From Paracentrotus lividus (Eukaryota; Echinodermata; Echinoidea; Camarodonta; Echinidae), in assembly GCA_940671915.1 (NCBI GenBank), contig CALNVZ010003435.1, positions 15,058,114 to 15,122,113 on the forward strand: 64,000 bases of DNA, in the 5' to 3' direction. A model generated the notes under the pieces. That model was not told the DNA's origin, did no database searches, and was given only the letters and a program-made list of their open reading frames with translations. The translations under genes were made by a program, and so were the position numbers. Positions 49,056-58,592 of the stretch are shown here, piece after piece; position 1 is the first letter of the stretch; each line of letters opens with the position of its first letter.

Positions 49056-50659
49056 CATGTAAGGCATGTGGCCTATGTATTTTACATCTAGATGCATATT
49101 AGGACTAAGGATGGACATTTCCCTGCAACATGTAGTTCCTTTAGGTATTTCAGGTCTTTAACCAGTTGACAAATTTTAAAAAGTTGTATAGACTTTAATG
49201 TGGACAAAGTATTATATTTTGATAACGACAGTGAAATTTTTTCCGAAATCATGAAATATTGATACATACAGTTTAACATTTGTTATAAGATTGTTATCCT
49301 TCAGCACAATGTAATATTTTTTGTCATGAAACAAGATAAAATGCTTTACTTTTATTATATTTTAATAAATTAGGTAAAAAATTTGATAAAAAAAACACCA
49401 ATGTGTAGCTTTCCATTTAACATGTAGAAAAATGTTCATCATTCTATGTTTATATTGCCAATCGCAACGCATAATGTCATTTCCACAATTCAATGAGATA
49501 ATGGATTAACTCATAGCTTGACTTTTTTTCTAAAAGAAAATAATTCTGATGGAAGATTATTTATAATTTATTTCTGTAAACTTTGTAATTTCATATGAGG
49601 GAATTCGCTCAATTTATTTGAATTGTATTAAATGCACCATCCATAGAAACAGTGTCTGTGCTAGTCGATGAATTATGAATATTTGTCTTTTGGTATATAA
49701 CTAGCATCATGTTTGAAGATTTGTATCAATTATCAAGTAAAATTGAAGAGTCCAGAACTGTTTTCTTTTTTAAAAACATATTGGCTCCAATTTTTTTTTT
49801 ATATATTTGTCATCATACACATTTACATGTAATTGTAGGTATCAATCGCCTACTCTTTTTGTAAAAATGCAGAGTTATCACAACATTATGAACTATTTTG
49901 GTATTGTTGTACTTAAAAACTATTGTAAATACGATTTTGCGTCGACAAGTGATATTTGTATACATGTGATCGTGCAAAACATGAAATTGCCATGCATTCT
50001 TTTAATGCATTAAAACAGATTTTTGAGAGATGAAAATTAAGAACTTTTAAGAATATTGCAATGTACATGTACCTCATTTTTAGAGGTACATTTATTTGTA
50101 AACTGTTGGTAAGAAATGTTTTATTGTGGAATAATGTTTTTTTTTGTGTGTTTGTAGCTGAACTGGCTCGGTAAGACAATGAATAACAAAATGCATGTCG
50201 TATGGATTGAAAGCAAGCAAGCTAAAAACTTAATCACAAAGCACAATGATACAATCATCTCATATTTTTGTGTGTACATGTTGCTGGATTAAATTAGAAC
50301 CAATGTTAATATAAGAGGTTATTAAGACAAGAATGTAATACATGTAGAGGGTTATTTTATGTTCTCGGCGTAGCTCTAATAATAATAATATTGTTTTATT
50401 TGTTAGATATAATATTGATTTATTTACCCAGGGTAGCCACTTCAGTTCTCGTAACTACTTACTCGTACATCCAATTATTGAATATATCTGTAAACAGAAT
50501 ATTTTAGACATCTCTTATTTCTGCGTACATGTAAATGAAAAGTTGTTTGTTGTTTTTAAATTGTTAAATGCAACAACATACACATAATAAACATTTCCTC
50601 TTATATTGTATGTGTCCCTATTTCAAATGCATTATCCTAGCTCTGTGGTATAAAGTAGA

Positions 50660-50905
50660 GGTACCATTTGGTCAAGCAAAATAATAATATGTACCATAAA
50701 ACACTTACGACTGATATCACCTATGTGGTGTAAACAAAATCAGTACCATTTGGTCAAGCTAAAATATTGTTTTCTACCAATGAAACAAGTATCATGTACC
50801 AGCCAGGTAGATAAATGTACCATCAAACACTTTAAGATGGGTATTACAGATCTGTGAGATAACCCGTGCCTCTTGGCCGAGTAAAATATTTTCTACTCAT
50901 CTTCA
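50660..50905. repeat. Degenerate tandem repeat with GTACCATTTGGTCAAGC units
   Basis: GTACCATTTGGTCAAGC occurs at about 50,660 and 50,742, with a relative GTGCCTCTTGGCCGAG near 50,866. Each is followed by AAAATATT-like sequence and then ATGTACCAT.AAACACTT. Units differ in length (about 82 and 124 bp). Confidence 0.65.
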
Positions 50906-50929
50906 ATGGCACTTGCTTCTCACAAAAGG

Positions 50930-53080
50930 AAACTAGAGTCTGTATGCTTATACATGTACATCGATCTGATATATCTGTGAACAACATAACCTATACAACC
51001 CATTGCTATTATAGCATGATAATATTCTAATTTATTGAAGTAGTTGCTAGTACATACCAATTATTAACACGCCCTTCTCAACAGGTGTCTGAAGTACCCT
51101 CGATCACATTGTAATTACAGAAGTCATCTAAAAAATGGAAATTATCAACTAATAATAGGTTTCAGGATGAAAGAGTTAAATAAGGAGAAGGTACAATCAC
51201 TTCTCTGTGGTACTAGATTATGGCCATTTGTATTTCTGGATAATTATACTGAAAAGCCTCACTTGTGAATACTTGAGAAAAAGTATTTGCTCTGGAGAAG
51301 TACAGTAACATAATTGGGATGCAATAGGCTGTTTTTTCTCTCAACCTGTGTCTTATTATGTCATTTATTATTGATACTGATAAGTAATGATCAATAATAT
51401 TGTGTATGATATCAAATGGAATTTCTTGATTTGAAAATACTATAGTTAGTTCATTTAGCCAGAGTGTACTCAGATAATTGCAATCAGAATAAAGGAAAAT
51501 TATATTCATAATGTAAATCTCCTTAGGACATTCTGAAGTGGGAGTATTTTCAAACTTTACCACAACATGCATATTAATTACCCGATATTTTGAATATTGT
51601 AATAAGAACAATCTAGGCACTATTAGCTACTTACACTGTGCCATCTGTCCAGAATGTCTTTTCAGATATGTACAGGAAAAGATAAAATGGAAACATAAGG
51701 GTCCAAATGAGATGTCTTTAGGTTACATATTGTCTACATCTTAGCAGAAGGAGAGATAAGGGGGAAAATAAAGAGTTAAATTAGATGCATTTAACGACTC
51801 TCATGGTAGAATTATGGACACAAACTACAATGATGATAATGATGATATTGTATGTTAAGAGCAAAGAGGATGTTACCCGGTATCTTTGTCTTACAGCATG
51901 TAAGTTTACTTTCTTTGACTCTTATCACAGCATAGTCCTTTGCCTTTTATTTTTAATTACAGCTGAATACATAAATTGTTGATAATTTCAAATTATGTTG
52001 TCTCCAAATTCCTTTTTTCCTTGATAAAAAATGATTACACACAAATTGTGTAAAGGGTTACTGTCTCCATTGAATAGACAGAAATATGTTAATCAAATAT
52101 CCTCTATATATGAATTTCTATTCAGTGAAACTGTAAGTGATGAAAAAAGGGACTAACTCTGTATTAACTGTAATGACTGAAGATAATAATTTTGTAACTC
52201 TTCAAATATCAAAGAAGTCTGAAAAAATATGACTTCATCTGAAGTAGAGTGAGAAGCCATTATGAGGTCATCTGTAATCCTCTCTGTCTGTCCTAATTGT
52301 GTTTTTGTGATGGATGATTAAACTGTAATTAGCTTCAGATCCTTGATATACATCACGATTTCCTACTGCTCAGTGTTGAATATCTTCCTATATCTTGCAT
52401 TTTACTTGATACGAGGCAAAGAAATGTTTTGATCATGTCAAATTTAAATATCGAGAATGACATCACAGGCTGTCCAATGTCATTTTGCGCTTGTATGAAT
52501 TCAAAATATCCTTGGAAGATTTTGTAATTTGATCTTTTCAAACATATGTTGATACAGAAAAATATATGAAATATTAATTGAAACAAATTAATACCCAATC
52601 AATATCATTGAATGGATGAATTAATCGTTTACTCTTTTTGCATTAATATTTATATTGCCATAGCATATTGTATCATGGTTTTAAGAATAATGGTGTATTC
52701 ATATTGGATAGTGACCACTACACAAATGTATTGCTGGATTTTCTTGACAAAAGCTACCCGACATTACTTTTTGAATTTTGTAACCATACGTCATTGTAAT
52801 CCATGATGGTTGTGCTTGTTTTCTGATGTAAAAATTGATGGGTTGTTATCACACAGATTATGAAAGAAAAAGATATTTACATGGATTATATCTCACAGAA
52901 TACACAGAAACAGACACGTTGAATGTCAAAAGCACTGTTTGAAAGACTTTTTTTATTGGAACGGAGTAAAGAGAGAGCCATGTTTGGACTGTATAACACT
53001 ATACTAATGTGTCTAAAGTTTCTTTTGTATCATTATTTGCTATTAAATGACATATGCTCCAGCAACATTTGCTTTGCTTC
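50930..53080. other. Intergenic, no gene seen
   Basis: AT-rich. The longest ORF (135 codons, minus strand, 51,213-51,620) has no recognised motif, no splice support and AT-driven composition. Confidence 0.5.
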
Positions 53081-53085
53081 AATCC

Positions 53086-53535
53086 AATGCCCGAAATGAA
53101 TCCCAAACTCTTTCACCAATATTCTAAACATAAGACGGAGTTTGTATGAGTGGCAAGTTCGTGCAAAGCTATGGTACGATCTGTCGACATCAGACAAAAG
53201 GATCACACAATAGCTTTGCACGAACTTGCAAGTCATTTGGGATTCATCTAATGCCCGAAATGAATCCCAAACTCTTTCACCAATATTCTAAACTTAAGAC
53301 GGAGCTTGTATGAGTTGCAAGTTCGTGCAAAGCTATTGTGCGATCCTTTGGGATTCATCTAATGCCCGAAATGAATCCCAAACTCTTTCACCAATATTCT
53401 AAACTTAAGACGGAGCTTGTACGAGTTGCAAGTTCGTGCAAAGCTATTGTACGATCTGTCAACATCAGATGAAAGGATCGCAAAATAGCTTTGCACGAAC
53501 TTGCAAGTCATACAAACTCAGTCTTCACTCCAGAA
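53086..53535. repeat. Tandem array of a 96-bp hairpin-forming unit
   Basis: Three 96-base direct units (53,086-53,181; 53,250-53,345; 53,361-53,456) each run from AATGCCCGAAATGAATCCCA to GCAAAGCTATNGTNCGATC. Units 1 and 3 are followed by an inverted copy of their own end (TAGCTTTGCACGAACTTGCA), so CAAGTTCGTGCAAAGCTA folds back on it around CTGTCRACATCAGA. Unit 2 lacks the inverted half. The right edge (TGCAAGTCATACAAACTCAG) is the inverse of the unit's CTTGTATGAG part. Confidence 0.85.
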
Positions 53536-54789
53536 TGTGGGCCATTGACCCTGAATCCAACAATTAATCTCAAACATAAATGTAGCCTGTATCTAAGACT
53601 CGATTGCAACCAAAACCTTTAGAACATTGCCTTTGGGGAACCATAACTTTGATGAAATAAATTGCAAGGCAAATGTCACTGGATTAAGGTTGGATCACCA
53701 TAGTTGCATGTGGGTGTGTGTGTGAGAGAAAGAAAAGATGTTGGTTAATTTTGCAAGAAGTTAGAGAGAGAGATTTATTACGTTATTCTCATAACATACA
53801 AACAGTCCCCTCCCTTTATAATGGGCCATATGCAGAAATGCAATCTGCTTTTAATAGAATTTTGCTCGAGCATTTTTTCATTATAATGATATTGTGATAC
53901 TCTGTTATTGTTACTTACATGTATATGATTGTAATTGTTTATCTATCATTTGGAAAAAAATAAGTAAAGACTTGAATTAAAAAGTGAATGTATAAGTAAA
54001 ATCATAGTAAAAGCAATTACTTTTGTATGTATACAACCCAATGATCCAGATCACATTGAGGAAAGTCCCAATATTCATGCAAATCTATGTGTTCAATAGA
54101 AACATGTGATTGGCTAGGTCCTGAATAATCTTTTCTAACTCCCCACTTAGACCTTCTTTTTAAGAAATTATTTAGTAAACTTGGGGTTGAAAAACAAATA
54201 AAATAAGAGGGAGAGAAACAGAGAAGAGATATAGCTTGGTAGATTGCAATGTGTTTATTTAACATGCATACAAAAGCGTATAAGTATGTTCATATGAAAC
54301 TGAAATAAAATTAGATGAAAAAAGAAAAAAATATGTAAAAGAGAGAGAAGGTGAGATGTTTGCCCATCAACTACAGATGCCACCTTGTAAAACACAACGA
54401 TATATGAACTCTGCAGTTCCCTCCTTAACCCGAATACTAAATTCCAGTATGTAGCTTCGAACTTCATTCATTTTGTCATTCTTGCCACTGACCTTTGCTT
54501 GTATTATTTGTAATGCATTTTCTTAAATGATATGCGTTCAACCCCATTTTTCTTTTGTCTCATACAATGTATATCGATTATTCCCAACTCAGCAATGTAA
54601 ATATATATTTTTTCCAACATTGATCACAACTTAACTCGGTGTTTCTATCTGTTAATGAAACTACTCCATATTAAAAAAACCTCCCAATTATTGTTTACTG
54701 TTTCGCATTCTCTTTGATTTAAATAACTTTAGGCCAACCTTAGATGCGTTATCTTTATACTATCATTTATTTTTTATTTTAATTACATT

Positions 54790-55140
54790 TATGAAATATG
54801 TGAATGATGATAATAATAGTAAGAGTGAAATAATAATAATGATGTATATGATAACAGTGATTGATAATGCTAGCAATTACAATTATAACTGTTATACCTA
54901 TTGCATTTTTTCCCCTCGCTTTATCTTTGGCCGTAATTTTGTTCCAAATCTAAATGCTTACTCGTTACTGTTGCTATTATTTTCTCTCTCTCTGTATAAT
55001 CAATGTATTCGTATATTAATTTGTTTATTGATTAACTATGAATTTGTACACTTTGTAATCTTTGTTTGTATCAGTCCTTCCGACTGTTTTTAACGAAGAC
55101 TTTTATGAATAAACCGAAATGAATCTGAATCTGAATGAAA
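54790..55140 (+). mobile_element. Probable LINE 3' end
   Basis: The stretch ends TTATGAATAAACCGAAATGA plus ATCTGAATCTGAATG, a poly(A)-signal-like word followed by a short tandem tail as in CR1/Jockey-type LINEs. The upstream 300 bases carry a 100-codon ORF with no clear motif. 5'-truncated; the left border is uncertain. Confidence 0.45.
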
Positions 55141-55621
55141 AGCAAATAAATGAATTTATAATCTTTACAGGGTGGATGCAATAGACAAAATAATCAAATG
55201 GCAGCATTATATAATTCGCTTACAAAAATAGTATTTATTTTTTAGGTTTATCAATTAACTCTGGAATTAAGAAGTCGAATGTTACCTACATCAAAATGTT
55301 TACTCGTACATTTACATTGAAAAAATTGTTGCAATAACATTATTGACTTTCCCAATGTTGTATATATATAATAACATACTTGTAATCCCACCTCCTATAT
55401 AATCTATATAAGTGCTTCTTACTAATGGGGGCTCAGTAAAAATGGCCCCCACACTTCGATTCCAGACTCCCCCAAATTTGATATAAACAAAGGTGCTATT
55501 GTCAGGTTGTGTCTAGATGAATCAATATCCCTGTTCTTGAATTATACTCATTAGTCCTTATGCATGTATGTACAAGATTCTGTGAAATTTCTGCAGTCAA
55601 TCCCTAACGACGAAACAATGT

Positions 55622-55960
55622 ACTGTATAAGTGTTTTTTTTTCGCGTACATATATTTTTGGGGTTGGCAGGGGTCCCAACATTTCCGCGCGATGTTAAAT
55701 TCGCGGCCGGCAAAATCATGAATTAAAAGTAACTAGAACTATAAATAATCCATCTTTTCCTATCTAAAAAACAAGACATTATGACCGTATTCATTTGACC
55801 TACATACCAGTCATCCATGCATCGCGCTGTATCGTTGTGTGTGCTATTGATAGCGCTGCATAGACAACTGTGCTCGGCGAGCGCATGGAGTTCAAAACCT
55901 TTTCGCGCGATGTTAAATTCGCGGAAATAAAACCCCCGCGAAAGAAACCGCTTATACAGT
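55622..55960. mobile_element. MITE, 339 bp, with an internal repeat
   Basis: The left end ACTGTATAAGTG..TTTTTTTCGCG mirrors the right end CGCGAAAGAAACCGCTTATACAGT. The word CGCGCGATGTTAAATTCGCG occurs twice inside, near 55,686 and 55,905. Non-coding; ORFs across it are artefacts. Confidence 0.75.
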
Positions 55961-57820
55961 GCATAACCCTCAATCTCAGACAAAATACAAAGTGAAGCAA
56001 TTGCCAGAGTAAATGTTGGCGTACCATATGTTTCACATCAGGAAATAGGCTAAAATAAGAAAACGTGGTGGAAACAACATCATTAAAAGGTAAATGAAAA
56101 ATTTGGGGTCGTAAGAAGAAAACAAATGGTACTTTTTATATCATGTACATATGCTTCCAAGATAAGTACTGCTTATTTGATAAAATAACTGCTGCAGCAT
56201 TTCCATGACCTCTGTGAATCAATACAGTAATATTTCAGGTGGCTGAATAAATGATAAACTGCTGAAAATGTTTTAAAACCAAACCTTTGTACTATAACCA
56301 CATTCCCCAACTAACAATACTTACTTGAAGCAAAAACATGATTTATATAACATGTTACTTCAATAAAATTATGTCATTTGAATATATATACTCATAATAT
56401 CAGCTGAAAATGGAATACACAGTATAAAGGCACTACTGATACACATTAAACTCTCCTCATCTCCTCATAAAAAAGTTAAGTATTTGAAGGCAAGTTCAAA
56501 ACATTTTTAAACATTAAAAAAAAAACATGGAAGATGCTGGATAATTCACTATCTTCTAAACCACCACCACGATCTACATCTATATTTCCAAAATATGTCC
56601 AATACAATGGTCTATCTGTAAGTATGAAATAATCACACACATTTAACCATTCAAACACATATAATGTTTGGATCGTATACAGTGCTGCATGACAAAAAAA
56701 AATAAATGGCAAACTTCTGCATTACTCTGACATTTATATCCAATAAAACATTATTTCTTCATCTTTGGGTATTAAAGTGTCATCTTTCAATCTTCCTCTT
56801 TGTTAATATACAAATTAAAAATTCCAGGAAGTTGTATATAACATCAAAACCCCATTAAAACCTGTTAAATTGCCAATAATAATTGAGTACATTAAAAATT
56901 TATACATGGTACTAAAAAAATTAATAAAAGATTAGAATTTTTAAAAACTATCAAAAGTTAATATTTTAAAATAGGTGCATAGGTGTCATCACCTAAAGGT
57001 CCAAATCCCAGGTGTTACTCAAAAAGAAACAAAAGATTTTCACTGAAATACAGATCATTAAAGAAACTGAGTTGCTATTACCAAATGTAATTTTCTGAAT
57101 AAAAACCTGACCCACATAAATATATTTTAAAAATTCTTGTTTCTTTTCTTTTCTCTTTTTACACATTAATCGATATTCCCAAGTAAGCAAGTACATGAAA
57201 AATCACATTCAAAATTTGCATATCACAATAAGACCTGCAATTAAATTTGTGTTGAAAATAAACACTGCTCCATCAATTACAATACATTATTGTATTCTAA
57301 CACATCACCTCATCGCCTGGTATAAAAGTTTACTGTTATGTTACTATTTTAAGATAAAATGATGACCTGGTAAATACGATGTGTCATAAAAATGTGCTTT
57401 ATGCCGTAGAAATGTTGAGTATTCACGATTGAAAAAAGGCATAAAAAAATTGATTGCACATTACCAGAACCTAGAGAGTGCTTGCACAATATGGAATCAG
57501 TAATGATACATCATTGTATCATTATTATCAGTAATGTATAAAATGCATTACATTACTGTATATACATTAACATTTTCTTATTGCTACAACTTTAACCTTG
57601 CCCGGCAGTTACATATTTCTAACATAATTCCATTTTTACAAATAACAGTCATTTAACCTGACCATGATCTAGCAGATAACACCCAGGATTACCCTAAATG
57701 TCATTTATAAAAAAAAAAGAAAAAACAACATTTATGTGGCCCAACATTTCGATATATAGTTAATGGTTGTCAAGTTCTTATTCTCATAATAAAAGATACC
57801 CCCTCCCCCTAAAAAGCACA
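55961..57820. other. Intergenic, no gene seen
   Basis: AT-rich sequence downstream of SAMHD1. No supported feature. Confidence 0.55.
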
Positions 57821-57824
57821 ATAA

Positions 57825-57830
57825 TTTATT
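57825..57830 (-). promoter_or_regulatory. Candidate SAMHD1 poly(A) signal
   Basis: TTTATT on the + strand reads AATAAA on the minus strand, about 625 bases past the SAMHD1 stop. Other copies further on cannot be excluded. Confidence 0.35.
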
Positions 57831-58454
57831 TGTCTTTGTGTTATGGTATTTCTAAGACATCTGGAGGCATTTTCCCCAAAAGCCCCAGTGACATCTAAGC
57901 ATAGAACCAAATATCCAATCAATCATAGAATGACATAACGAATCTAAAATATCTCTCTTACATACCCATGTGATATCGAAAGTGTAGTCAAGGTTGTAAT
58001 GAATATTTGATATATACAAGGTGTATATCATCATATATGAAATATTTCAATTACTGTTGGAAGAGCTGTCAAAAATGTCATGTCTTTGCAGGTAAATTAT
58101 ATCCATTCACAACAATATTAATAACAATATCGTGATAGTAGCAAGTATGTGATACACTTTATCTTGAACAACAATGATAACATGATATAAACGGGCAATT
58201 CATGCTGTGTTGTACAGGAAATTTCGACAACATTTTACACCTTTTTGACATAAAAATAAAAAAATATTTTCTAGATTGAAGGTAATCTTCGAGTGGTGCC
58301 AGAAGGGGCAAAAGAACCAACACTTAACTTGACTCAATTACACATCCTTTACAAGTAAACGAAAAATAGTACTGTGTTGTACGGGACACAAAAATAACAA
58401 AAAAACAAAAACAACAAAAGCATGGAATTGCCCAAATACGACTTGACTATTTGT

Positions 58455-58592
58455 TTACATATTGTTGTAAGTGCTGCCGAGGCTTTTCTTGGCTTTCTTG
58501 ATATCTGAAGGGCTACGGGTATCCTCCACAGATCTCTTGGTAGTGCTACCCGGAGGAACAGGAGTCATAGCAGTCTCTAGGAAGTTACCAGG
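58455..58592 (-). CDS. SAMHD1: SAMHD1 last coding exon
   Basis: Acceptor TTCTTACAG, then PGNFLETAMTPVPPGSTTKR and a basic end KKAKKSLGSTYNNM with TAA at 58,457-58,455. AMTPV lies where human has LITPQ (T592, the CDK site). The tail otherwise diverges from human. Confidence 0.92.
   Translation of the reverse strand, partial: PGNFLETAMTPVPPGSTTKRSVEDTRSPSDIKKAKKSLGSTYNNM

Noticed and set aside
51213-51620. 135-codon minus-strand ORF
   Set aside because: AT-driven composition, no recognised motif or conserved block, no neighbour exons.
53086-53535. CRISPR-like regular repeats
   Set aside because: Units are 96 bp with hairpin halves and no unique spacers; the genome is eukaryotic.
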